Positions 27,264 to 35,561 of a stretch of 64,000 nt of DNA are shown here, piece by piece. Positions within the stretch are counted from its first letter, which is position 1. Every line of letters begins with the position of its first letter. The stretch is from assembly GCA_002321895.1 (NCBI GenBank), contig DCMZ01000005.1:62001-126000 (forward strand), in the 5' to 3' direction. This stretch comes from Bdellovibrionaceae bacterium UBA1609 (GTDB taxonomy: Bacteria; Bdellovibrionota; Bdellovibrionia; Bdellovibrionales; UBA1609). The notes below the pieces were generated by a model that was given only the letters and a program-made list of their open reading frames with translations, was not told the DNA's origin and made no database searches. Made by a program: the position numbers and the translations under genes.

Positions 27264-27995
27264 ATGGCCAGAATTGTCTTAATTTTTGAGGCTTTGCCAC
27301 GAAGCTCCGATAAGGAAATGATAGTAATAGGCCTGAAGGAGTTTATATTGTCTTGGGGTGATGTGCCAGATTGGGCGCAGACTACAGCCAACTCTCTGTT
27401 GATAAATGTAAAGGTGAAAGACCCTTTTACTTTTTATCATTGCTGTCGCGTGGGGCGGGCCGCTCGGCGTTTAGCTCAGGCCATGGGTCTCAATGAGTAC
27501 GATCAAATGCGCCTGGAGTATGCCGGGTTATTTCATGACATTGGCAAAGTGGGTATACCGGATAATATTTTGTTCAAGCCAGGTCGGTTGGACAAAGAAG
27601 AGTACGAAGTTATGAAGTCTCATGCATTAATGAGTGCAGCGATCATTGAGCCATTAAAAAAAGATGAGTTTATTAAATCTCTGTTGCCTGGGATTCGTGC
27701 CCATCATGAACGTATTGATGGAATGGGGTACCCCTACCAATTAAGTGGTGAACAAGTGCCGCTGGCAGCAAGAATTATTTCTGTAGTGGATTGTGTGGAT
27801 GCCATGATGAACACTCGTCCCTATCGTCGAGGATTGACTTTTGATGTGGTCAAAGAAGAGCTGATTGAGTTTTCGGGAACACAGTTTGATGCCAACATAG
27901 TTAAGGTTTATTTGGATGCAACGAGATTTTGGAAGCACATCGAAGAGAAGGATGATGAGGAAGTTATCATTCATCAAATTCTTAAAGCCGGTTAA
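27264..27995 (+). CDS. HD-GYP domain protein (probable c-di-GMP phosphodiesterase)
   Basis: 243 residues. The HD-GYP core is intact: FHDIGKVGIPD (H91, D92, K95), HHERIDGMGYP (GYP at 155-157) and DCVDAMMNTRPYR. HD-GYP enzymes hydrolyse cyclic di-GMP to GMP. Only ~45 residues precede the domain, so there is no receiver or other known sensor; output must be constitutive or controlled by a partner. The ATG at 27264 has no clear Shine-Dalgarno site. The downstream hydrolase gene starts inside this one, an overlap of 44 bases in another frame. A c-di-GMP-binding PilZ protein is at 62725. Confidence 0.88.
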   Translation: MARIVLIFEALPRSSDKEMIVIGLKEFILSWGDVPDWAQTTANSLLINVKVKDPFTFYHCCRVGRAARRLAQAMGLNEYDQMRLEYAGLFHDIGKVGIPDNILFKPGRLDKEEYEVMKSHALMSAAIIEPLKKDEFIKSLLPGIRAHHERIDGMGYPYQLSGEQVPLAARIISVVDCVDAMMNTRPYRRGLTFDVVKEELIEFSGTQFDANIVKVYLDATRFWKHIEEKDDEEVIIHQILKAG

Positions 27996-28905
27996 TTTTA
28001 TATTTTTAGTTTTCCTTTCGGTGACCACCTATGGCGAGACCTGTGATCCTAATTTAAACTATGAGTCTCGGTTGACAGAAAAATACTCCGAGTCGGCAAA
28101 ATACAGTTCTCAATGGTCAAAGTCAGCCTTTGGGAAAAAGGTCGTGATACTCATTCATGGCCTTAATAACCCACAAACTTTAATGGATGATTTACAAGTG
28201 GCTTTAGATGACGGGCAAACTCATTTTATTTCATTGAGTCTGCGCGGACATTCTGGGGATGGGGATGACTTTGTCAACGTGAAGCCAGAAGACTGGATCG
28301 GCCAGTTAAGCACGGCCTATTGTTTAGGGTTACAATATGCACCAGCACAGAAGATTCATATTATAGGATTTAGTTTGGGTGGAGCTATTACTCTAAGCAC
28401 CTTACACGATAGAAAGTTGCAGGTGGGCTCTGTCACATTACTGGCTCCAGCCGTAGAACTTCCTTTTTTTTCCAGGCTGATTAGGGCCTCTGAATACCTT
28501 CCCAATGATTGGGTGATTCCATCGATGAATCGACGTGAGTTTCAAGTGTACAAAGGCTCTTCGGTAGCTCTCTACAGGGGGCTCAATCATCTCTATCAGC
28601 ATTTTCAAATGAATAAGGATGAACATTTTGCTCAGACACAAAGGGGTCTTGTCATTGTAGGTGATGGAGATGAGCTTGTTGATGCCGATAAGTTAGGCTC
28701 GACATTTTCTGTGGGTGTCTGGTTGGATCATTGGAATGTTGAAGTCTTAGATACAAAAGTGCGCCATAACAAAATTCTTTTCGGACATATGCTTCCGGTA
28801 AAAAAATTCTACGAAGAAGAGGACTGGGTGAGTTTTATAAGCCTCATCAAGAAGAACTTTGATTCAGCCACTCCGCCACATCCAGAGCATGATAGGTCAA
28901 AATAA
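27952..28905 (+). CDS. Exported alpha/beta hydrolase (lipase/esterase-like)
   Basis: Starting at the tandem ATG at 27952/27955 gives a good signal peptide (MMRKLSFIKF...FLVFLSVTTYGE) and ~317 residues; an upstream ATG at 27916 is less convincing. Alpha/beta hydrolase features: oxyanion strand VVILIHGLNN, nucleophile elbow GFSLGGA (S141), acid-loop GDGDELVDADK and a late His (GHMLPV). Family members cleave esters, amides or peptides; substrate unknown. The start overlaps the HD-GYP gene by 44 bases. The last 59 bases overlap the end of hemB on the opposite strand, so both C-terminal ends come from the same DNA. Confidence 0.8.
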   Translation: MMRKLSFIKFLKPVNFIFLVFLSVTTYGETCDPNLNYESRLTEKYSESAKYSSQWSKSAFGKKVVILIHGLNNPQTLMDDLQVALDDGQTHFISLSLRGHSGDGDDFVNVKPEDWIGQLSTAYCLGLQYAPAQKIHIIGFSLGGAITLSTLHDRKLQVGSVTLLAPAVELPFFSRLIRASEYLPNDWVIPSMNRREFQVYKGSSVALYRGLNHLYQHFQMNKDEHFAQTQRGLVIVGDGDELVDADKLGSTFSVGVWLDHWNVEVLDTKVRHNKILFGHMLPVKKFYEEEDWVSFISLIKKNFDSATPPHPEHDRSK

Positions 28906-29836
28906 TATCCGCACCGGCTCTTTTTATACTGGTGAGTATTTCAAGCACTGAGGATTTTTCATCTAACCAGCCCTTTTCGCAGGCCGCTTTTACCATGGCG
29001 TATTCACCACTGACGTTATAAGCCGCTACGGGTACTGTACTGCGCTTTTTAATATCAGAAATAATATCCAAATAAGACAGAGCCGGCTTAACCATAACCA
29101 TATCCGCACCTTCTCGGAGATCGAGCTGCAGTTCTCTTAAACCTTCTCTTCGGTTGGCGGGATTCATTTGGTAGGTCTTTTTGTCACCGGATTTGGGTGC
29201 CGAATCTAAAGCTTCTCGGAAGGGGCCGTAAAAACAAGAGGCATACTTGGCCGTGTAGGAGAGAATACCTACATCCTCAAATCCCTCATTGTCTAGGGCC
29301 TCTCTGATGGCCTTCACTCGACCGTCCATCATATCCGAAGGAGCTACAATATCCGCTCCCGCTTTGGCTTGGCTCACAGCCATTTTACAAAGAACTTCTA
29401 GAGTTTCATCATTAAGAATGACGCCCTCTTCGACGATGCCATCATGGCCGTCGCTGGAGTAAGGATCCATGGCCACATCGGTGATCAATGCGACTTCGGG
29501 GTGATTCTTTTTTAGTTCCCGCAAAGTTCGTTGTAACAAGCCTTCGGGGTTTCTACTTTCTGTGGCCATTGAGTCTTTACTGGCGTCCTCTAAAGCGGGG
29601 AACAGGGCGATGGCATTGATTCCCAGTTCTTTGGCTCTCGCCACCACCTTTTGCAGCTCATCCATACTGTATCGATAGACCCCCGGCATGGCTTCGATGG
29701 GTTGTTTTTGCTTAGAGCCTTCCACCAGAAATAAGGGAAGGATTAAATCATTCACTGTGAGTTGCGTTTCTTCACTCAGGTTTCGAATGGCAGCAGATTT
29801 TCGGTTACGTCTGGGGCGATGGAGTTGTTTGAACAC
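28847..29836 (-). CDS. hemB: Delta-aminolevulinic acid dehydratase (porphobilinogen synthase)
   Basis: Condenses two 5-aminolevulinate to porphobilinogen in haem synthesis. 329 residues, normal length. Schiff-base lysines lie in SYTAKYAS and MVMVKPALSY. The metal region reads DVAMDPYSSDGHDGIV: Asp and Ala replace the Cys of zinc-dependent enzymes, so this is the Mg-type (Asp-rich) class. Start is GTG at 29836, after AAAGGTG. It lies 25 bases downstream of the Maf gene and probably shares its transcript. Its 3' end overlaps the hydrolase gene by 59 bases, convergently. Confidence 0.94.
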   Translation of the reverse strand: MFKQLHRPRRNRKSAAIRNLSEETQLTVNDLILPLFLVEGSKQKQPIEAMPGVYRYSMDELQKVVARAKELGINAIALFPALEDASKDSMATESRNPEGLLQRTLRELKKNHPEVALITDVAMDPYSSDGHDGIVEEGVILNDETLEVLCKMAVSQAKAGADIVAPSDMMDGRVKAIREALDNEGFEDVGILSYTAKYASCFYGPFREALDSAPKSGDKKTYQMNPANRREGLRELQLDLREGADMVMVKPALSYLDIISDIKKRSTVPVAAYNVSGEYAMVKAACEKGWLDEKSSVLEILTSIKRAGADIILTYHALDVAEWLNQSSS

Positions 29837-29861
29837 AGCAGTTCACCTTTCGGTCGAGAAT

Positions 29862-30443
29862 TTAGGTAAAGGGCAAGTGGCCCGAAAGCTCTAAGTACAT
29901 GTCAGTTACATATAATAATGGTAGCCCAACAATGCTAGAAAAGTCATCCGTATCAATACTTTCAAATAGGCTTTGGCCAAGACCTTCGATTTTGTAACCT
30001 CCGGCGCAATCATAGGCCGGCTCTTTTTCCACGTAGGTCTCCACCTGCTTCCTATCCAGTGGACGCATCTTCAATGTGGTGATGTTCGTCCGAATCTGTT
30101 TCCGTTCGCCCATGAGCATACAAAGGGATGTGATCAATTGATGGGATTGACCCTGTAAATCCAAGATTTGTTTAATGTTGGCTTCTCGGGTTTTTGGCTT
30201 TCCAAGTATCTGGCCTTTAAAACTAACCAGTTGATCGCTTCCTATAACGAGTGCTTCAGGATGGCTCTTAAAAATAAAATCGGCTTTTGCATGGGCCAGA
30301 TTTTCCGCCACCACAGTGTGATCACTGGAATTGTCTTTGAAGGGCTCCTCGTCTATCTGAGAAGGAAGGCATTCAAATTGAAACCCCAGTTGTTCCAATT
30401 GCATTTTTCGATAAGGGCTTTTGCTGGCTAAGATAATTTTCAT
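29862..30443 (-). CDS. maf: Maf/YceF-family nucleotide pyrophosphatase
   Basis: Cytoplasmic house-cleaning enzyme that hydrolyses non-canonical or methylated nucleoside triphosphates to monophosphates. 193 residues, typical. Motifs: ILASKSPYRKMQLEQLG at the N-terminus, VIGSDQ (the YceF subgroup has GSDQ where Maf proper has GADT), GKPKTREAN, and YDCAGGYKIEGLG. The subgroup assignment to 7-methyl-GTP hydrolysis is inference. First gene of a two-gene unit with hemB. Confidence 0.88.
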   Translation of the reverse strand: MKIILASKSPYRKMQLEQLGFQFECLPSQIDEEPFKDNSSDHTVVAENLAHAKADFIFKSHPEALVIGSDQLVSFKGQILGKPKTREANIKQILDLQGQSHQLITSLCMLMGERKQIRTNITTLKMRPLDRKQVETYVEKEPAYDCAGGYKIEGLGQSLFESIDTDDFSSIVGLPLLYVTDMYLELSGHLPFT

Positions 30444-30564
30444 AACAGCCAGTAGTAATCAAAGCGGAGTGGGTGCAGTAGTCATTTGCGCTGCGTTAAC
30501 TTCATCGGTGGCTCTTCGGTCAGATGTCTTTTAAACTAAGGGCTCATTTTTAAAGGATTCTCAC

Positions 30565-31653
30565 ATGTACGTTCATAATATTGACCCCTTCCTGCTCGAG
30601 TTCGGTTCTTCAGGCATGGGAATTCGTTGGTATGGTTTGGCTTATTTAACCACCTTTGTAATGGGCTATTTGTTTTGCAAGTACTTGGCTAAACACGGAC
30701 GGCTTGCCATGACGGCAGAGCAAGTGGGTGATTTTATCACTTGGGTGGCTATCGGGACCATGGCTGGGGGCCGTTTAGGCTACTGCCTGTTTTACTCTCC
30801 TGAAACGTTTTTAGAGTTCACCAGTGACTTTCCTTTTTGGGGAGTGCTAGCTGTCCATAAGGGCGGCATGGCCAGTCATGGTGGGTTGGCGGGAGTCACA
30901 TTTGTCTGTTGGTACTTTGGAAGAAAGCACGGCATCTACTGGCGACAATTGGTGGACATATCTGGAATGATTGGAGCCTTAGGGATTGGTAATGGTCGTA
31001 TAGCTAATTTCATCAATGGGGAATTGTTTGGTAGAGAAGCGCCGGCCGGGTTTGAATGGGCGGTAAAGTTCCCCTCGGAAATTCAATACTGGGCGGGTTA
31101 TCAACTGACTAAACTTAATGAACTCACTCCTGTTGTAAAAGTGATGGAGGGAATCCCGGCTCTTCAGCAAAAGATGGCGACAGTGACTGCCGAATCTTGG
31201 GATAAATTGGTTTTTGGTTACAATTATAAGGCCGAGGCGAGGGCACTAGTGAATCAGACACTAGAGACTATGATCTGGGCCACACAAAATGGCTACTCCC
31301 AAGTGGCTTCCGCCATGGAGCCCATTTTGACGGCGCGCTATCCTTCGCAGCTCTTTCAGGCGGGTATGGAAGGCTATATGGTATTTATTATCTGCGCCAT
31401 TGTTTGGGCCGTCCCGCGATCGCCAGGTGTGGTTACTGGTGTTTTTGGCATTGTGTACTCCATTGCGCGAATTATAGGTGAGCAGTATCGAATGCCGGAT
31501 GCTCATATAGGATTTCAAGCATTGGGTATGACTCGCGGTCAGTGGCTCAGCGTGGGAATGTTAATTTTCTCCATTGGCTTTATTTGGCTCGCTCTTAAGC
31601 AGGCCGATGAAAAAGTCGGCGGCTGGTACATCCCCAAATCCAAAGACTCCTAA
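30565..31653 (+). CDS. lgt: Prolipoprotein diacylglyceryl transferase, with a long inserted loop
   Basis: Inner-membrane enzyme that puts diacylglycerol on the lipobox Cys of prolipoproteins; it should act on the many lipoproteins of this window. Conserved parts: MASHGGLAGV (catalytic His region), GNGRIANFINGELFGR (Lgt signature, ~145-157), RYPSQLFQAGMEG and GEQYRMPDAHIG. It has 362 residues where ~290 is usual. The extra ~60 lie between FINGE (149-153) and YPSQL (259-263), a helical, charged stretch that would face the periplasm in the known fold. ATG at 30565 behind AAAGGA. Confidence 0.92.
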   Translation: MYVHNIDPFLLEFGSSGMGIRWYGLAYLTTFVMGYLFCKYLAKHGRLAMTAEQVGDFITWVAIGTMAGGRLGYCLFYSPETFLEFTSDFPFWGVLAVHKGGMASHGGLAGVTFVCWYFGRKHGIYWRQLVDISGMIGALGIGNGRIANFINGELFGREAPAGFEWAVKFPSEIQYWAGYQLTKLNELTPVVKVMEGIPALQQKMATVTAESWDKLVFGYNYKAEARALVNQTLETMIWATQNGYSQVASAMEPILTARYPSQLFQAGMEGYMVFIICAIVWAVPRSPGVVTGVFGIVYSIARIIGEQYRMPDAHIGFQALGMTRGQWLSVGMLIFSIGFIWLALKQADEKVGGWYIPKSKDS

Positions 31654-32025
31654 GTCTTATATTTTCTAGACTCCAAGTGTTCCAACCGTTCCTTCCGCTC
31701 TCAAACATGCGTTGGGCAGCGGCGCTCTCTGTGTGAGCACCGCACCCATCCGAACTCGTGCTCAGGAAGGTTGAATCCTTGGAGTCTAGAAATAGTAAAC
31801 TTATTTTTGCCAAATACCTCCCGAGCATAAGTTCGGATTGGCGCGAGCTTGCGTAGGCAAGCGATGTGACAAACGCATGTTCGCCAGCGGAGGGAGGGTA
31901 TTTAGCAAAAATGAGGATGCTGTTTCTGATATTGAAGGTGAGTAGCGGAAGGAATGGAGATTGAATTTAGGACAGGTGGAGTGAGGAAGAAGCTATGTTC
32001 GCCAGCGAAGGGGATGTGTGGACAT
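31654..32025. repeat. Intergenic region with two adjacent long inverted repeats and a direct repeat
   Basis: Element 1: arms at 31663-31677 and 31778-31792 form a perfect 15-bp inverted repeat (TTTCTAGACTCCAAG) enclosing ~100 bases. Element 2: arms at 31804-31822 and 31894-31911 pair with one mismatch and one bulge, and enclose a 6-bp hairpin (GCTTGC/GCAAGC, 31847-31862). A 13-base direct repeat ATGTTCGCCAGCG occurs at 31877-31889 and 31995-32007. No gene is evident. The pattern could be a decayed MITE-like or REP-like element, or a structured RNA. Confidence 0.6.
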
Positions 32026-32056
32026 AAAAAAAGGAGCTGTTAAAAACAGCTCCTTT
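32026..32056 (-). terminator. Rho-independent terminator of the nrdA-nrdB operon
   Basis: On the minus strand a 12-bp stem (AAAGGAGCTGTT paired with AACAGCTCCTTT, loop of 3) is followed by further T. It lies about 30 bases after the nrdB stop codon. Confidence 0.88.
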
Positions 32057-32084
32057 GCAAAATAAACTCATAGAGTTTTTACTA

Positions 32085-33083
32085 TTAAAATGATTCGTCA
32101 AAAGCCACTTCTCCAGTGACGCCCACTTGATAGGCCGACACACGTCTTTCGAAAAAGTTAGTCAGCTCTTGGGTGTCTTGTAGATCCATAAATGGAAATG
32201 GGTTTTTAACGTTAAACTGAGGTGTAATATTGAGGCGCTCTAGGCGGGAATCAGCGATGTACTGTAGGTACGTACGCATATCCTTTTCGCTCAGTCCAGC
32301 AAAGCCATGACTTAAAATGTCTTGAGCGAATTCCATTTCACATTCAATGGCTTCGTTCATCATGACTTTAATCATGTCGCGCATAGCATCGTCCATTAAG
32401 TCTGGCTCTTCTTTGATTGCGGTCTCAACCACTTCAAAGGCAAAGTCAATGTGACAGGATTCATCTCTAAATACCCAGTTAGTTCCAGAAGCCAGGCCAT
32501 TTAAGAGACCTTTGCTTCTTAGGTAATAGACGTAGGCAAAGGCTGCGAAGAAAAACAATCCCTCAATGGTTCCCGCAAAGCAGATCAAGTTCATTAGGAA
32601 TCGGCGTCGATCTTCTTTGGTTTCTAGGCGGTCAAGATTCTCAATGGTGTCCATCCACTTAAAGCTATACTGGCCCTTCTTGGCGATAGAAGGAATATTG
32701 TGGATGGCAGCAAAGGCCTTCTCTCGTTCCTTCATATCTGGGATGTAGTTGTCCAAAAGTGTCAGGTAGAACTGTACATGAAGAGCTTCTTCATAGAGCT
32801 GTCGAGACAAGTAGAGACGAGCTTCTGGAGAGTTCACGTGTTTGTACAAGTTAAGTACCAAGTTGTTGCCAACAATGCTGTCGCCAGTGGCAAAAAAGGC
32901 TACCAGACGATGAATCAAAAATCGTTCGGCATCGTTGAGTTTAGACTTTAAATCCACAAGGTCTGTGGAAAAGTCGATTTCATCCACAGTCCAAGTGTTT
33001 TTAATTCCATTTTTATACATCTCATAAAACACAGGGTATTTCATGGGGCGAAGAGTGAGGTCAAATCCAGGATCTAATATCAT
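32085..33083 (-). CDS. nrdB: Ribonucleotide reductase beta subunit (class I)
   Basis: Di-metal protein that generates the radical for NrdA. 332 residues. Metal ligands and radical site follow the class Ia layout: D68 in ATGDSIVG, E99 and H102 in YEEALHVQFY, with Tyr four residues after the His (Y106, the radical position), then GTIEGLFF and RDESCHIDF. The Tyr argues for a tyrosyl-radical enzyme rather than class Ic, where Phe is found. ATG at 33083 with GGAG upstream, 33 bases after nrdA; strong terminator behind. Confidence 0.94.
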   Translation of the reverse strand: MILDPGFDLTLRPMKYPVFYEMYKNGIKNTWTVDEIDFSTDLVDLKSKLNDAERFLIHRLVAFFATGDSIVGNNLVLNLYKHVNSPEARLYLSRQLYEEALHVQFYLTLLDNYIPDMKEREKAFAAIHNIPSIAKKGQYSFKWMDTIENLDRLETKEDRRRFLMNLICFAGTIEGLFFFAAFAYVYYLRSKGLLNGLASGTNWVFRDESCHIDFAFEVVETAIKEEPDLMDDAMRDMIKVMMNEAIECEMEFAQDILSHGFAGLSEKDMRTYLQYIADSRLERLNITPQFNVKNPFPFMDLQDTQELTNFFERRVSAYQVGVTGEVAFDESF

Positions 33084-33116
33084 TTCCGTTCTCCTTATTT
33101 ACAAATCCGTTTTCTA

Positions 33117-35561
33117 CTACTGACAAGCTTCACAAATTTCAGGGTTTTCCAATGAACAGGCGAGTGCTTCTTCATCGGTGAATGTTTTCTTGGGTGCATT
33201 TTTACCGATGGTCACCTTAGCAATTTTAGTTGCTGGGCGGGATCGGAGGTAATACGTGGTTTTTACTCCTTGTTTCCAAGCATACATATACATGCTTGAA
33301 AGTTTTCCGATAGTTGGGCTTTCCAAGAATAGGTTGAGAGATTGAGATTGGTCAATAAATGCGCCACGGTCGGCAGCCATCTCAATTAATGACTTCTGAG
33401 AAATCTCCCAAACAGTTCTATAAATCTGTCTCAAATCCGCTGGAATGCGTTCAATGCCTTGTATAGACCCTTCACTGGTTTTGATGGCGTGACGCATTTC
33501 TTCATCCCAAAGTCCTCGGCTCTTGAGTTCTTGTACCAAGTACTTGTTGATCTGAATGAACTCACCACTCAAAGTCTCGCGCTTAAAGAAGTTAGAGATT
33601 TGTGGCTCGATGGCTTCAAATACACCAACAATAGATGCAATTGTGGCTGTGGGTGCAATGGCAATCATCAATGAATTTCTTAAACCATTTTCTTTGATCT
33701 TACGACGAAGTAGTTCCCAGCGCTCCATGTCTTCAGGAACAACACCCCAAGAGTCGAACTGAAGTTCGCCTTTGGCAGCTCGTGTCTCATCAAATGCGGT
33801 GTGCGCACCGAACTCTTCAGCTAGTTTAGAAGAAGTTTTAAGCGCGTGATAGTAGATCTCTTCTTGGATTTTCTTAGAAATGGAACGAGCTTCTTCGGAA
33901 TCGAAAGCCACTCCCATTTTAAAGAATACGTCTTGTAGACCCATAACTCCCAAGCCAACAGGTCTCCAACGTGAGTTGGAATCACCCGCCGAACCGATAG
34001 GGTAGAAGTTGATGTCAATCACGCGATCCAGATAAGTCACAGCGGTTTCAACCGTTTTAGCCAGTTTATCAAAGTCAAACTTTCCATTGATGTAATGGTT
34101 GGCCAAATTCACTGAACCTAAATTACATACAGCGGTTTCTTTGTTACTGGTAACTTCTAGGATTTCAGTACATAAATTGGAAAGATGTACGGTGTTTCCG
34201 GCCTTTCCAGTTTGGTTACACTTAAGATTTGAAGCATCTTTGAATGTCATCCAACCGTTACCTGTTTCAGCCAATGTACGCATCATTCGTTGATAGAGTG
34301 TGCGAGCTTTCACTTTACGGACAGCCATGCCTTTTTCTTCTGCCTCTAGGTAGGCTTTACGGAACTCATCACCAAAGGTATCTACGAGTTGTGGAACTTC
34401 TTTTGGATCAAACAATGACCACTCTTCGTCTCTCTCTAGGCGTTCCATGAACAAATCAGGAACCCAGTTTGCCAAATTGAGGTTGTGGGTTCTTTGCGCT
34501 TCGTCGCCGGTATTGTCTCTCAATTGAAGGAACTCTTCGATGTCGGCATGCCAAGTTTCCAAGTAAATGCAGGCAGCACCTTTTCTGCGGCCACCTTGGT
34601 TAACTGCAGAAACAGAAGAATCCAAAGTCTTTAGCCAAGGCACAAGACCATTAGAGTGTCCGTTTGTACCACGGATTAAAGAGCCACGAGATCTAATTCG
34701 AGAAAAACTCACTCCGATTCCGCCAGCAAATTTAGACAGTAAAGCAATGTCTTTATATTTATCGTAGATAGAAGTTAAATCATCTTCTGGTGAGTCTAAA
34801 AGATAGCAGCTAGACAGCTGAGGTCTTAAAGTCGCAGAGTTAAAAAGTGTGGGGGATGAAGGCATGTAGTCCAAATGAGAGATAAGGTCATAAAACTCTT
34901 TCGCATCTTGGAAAGTCTTCGCGAGTCCACATGCGACTCTCAAGAAAAAGTACTGAGGCGTTTCGATCACATTACGTGTGGTCGGGTGCTTCAATAGGTA
35001 TCTATCATAAACAGTTTTTAATCCGAAGTATTCAAAGCGATGCGTGCGAGTCTTGTCGACAATAATAGAAAGAGCTTCTTTGTGCTCAATCACAAAGCTA
35101 AGAGTGTCATCAGAAATCAATCCCTGCTTATGTCCCACGCGGATACTGTCAATAAAGTTATTGATTCCTTCTAAACGAACTTCTTCATCTATAAATCGGC
35201 TCAATAGGCGGGCGGCCAATTTAGAGTACTCAGGTTCTTCAGAAATAAGCATTGCAGAGGTACGAATACACAGTTCATCTAATTCTTTTGTGGAAGCTCC
35301 ATCATAGAGGCCACTGATGGCTTTAGAGGCTACGTGCATTGGGTCCACTTCTTTAAGGCCGCCGGAACATGCAAACACCACATTAACGATCTTGTTTACG
35401 TCAACGGGCCGTAGACTTCCGTCTCTTTTTTTAACTCTCATTATTTTGGGAGTGGCGGTTTCATCTTCTTGAGGTAGCTCTACGGGAGCTTTTCCTTTTA
35501 AGGTGGGTTCGGCGGTGGTTTTTAGATTCACATCCTGTTGTGTTTCTACTTCTAGACTCAT
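33117..35561 (-). CDS. nrdA: Ribonucleotide reductase alpha subunit (class I)
   Basis: Catalytic subunit reducing ribonucleotides to deoxyribonucleotides. I use the ATG at 35561 (814 aa), which has AGGAG 5 bases before it; the frame runs open further upstream without as good a site. An ATP-cone domain (IMRVKKRDGSLRPVDVNKI...) lies at ~residues 40-125 and should give dATP feedback control. Catalytic features include LSSCYLLDSPED, NLCTEILEV, ETAVCNLGSVNLA and the thiyl-shuttling C-terminal pair ENPEICEACQ. Followed by nrdB. The promoter region (35562-36463) contains two opposed copies of CACTAGATAT that could be half-matches to NrdR boxes. Confidence 0.95.
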   Translation of the reverse strand: MSLEVETQQDVNLKTTAEPTLKGKAPVELPQEDETATPKIMRVKKRDGSLRPVDVNKIVNVVFACSGGLKEVDPMHVASKAISGLYDGASTKELDELCIRTSAMLISEEPEYSKLAARLLSRFIDEEVRLEGINNFIDSIRVGHKQGLISDDTLSFVIEHKEALSIIVDKTRTHRFEYFGLKTVYDRYLLKHPTTRNVIETPQYFFLRVACGLAKTFQDAKEFYDLISHLDYMPSSPTLFNSATLRPQLSSCYLLDSPEDDLTSIYDKYKDIALLSKFAGGIGVSFSRIRSRGSLIRGTNGHSNGLVPWLKTLDSSVSAVNQGGRRKGAACIYLETWHADIEEFLQLRDNTGDEAQRTHNLNLANWVPDLFMERLERDEEWSLFDPKEVPQLVDTFGDEFRKAYLEAEEKGMAVRKVKARTLYQRMMRTLAETGNGWMTFKDASNLKCNQTGKAGNTVHLSNLCTEILEVTSNKETAVCNLGSVNLANHYINGKFDFDKLAKTVETAVTYLDRVIDINFYPIGSAGDSNSRWRPVGLGVMGLQDVFFKMGVAFDSEEARSISKKIQEEIYYHALKTSSKLAEEFGAHTAFDETRAAKGELQFDSWGVVPEDMERWELLRRKIKENGLRNSLMIAIAPTATIASIVGVFEAIEPQISNFFKRETLSGEFIQINKYLVQELKSRGLWDEEMRHAIKTSEGSIQGIERIPADLRQIYRTVWEISQKSLIEMAADRGAFIDQSQSLNLFLESPTIGKLSSMYMYAWKQGVKTTYYLRSRPATKIAKVTIGKNAPKKTFTDEEALACSLENPEICEACQ

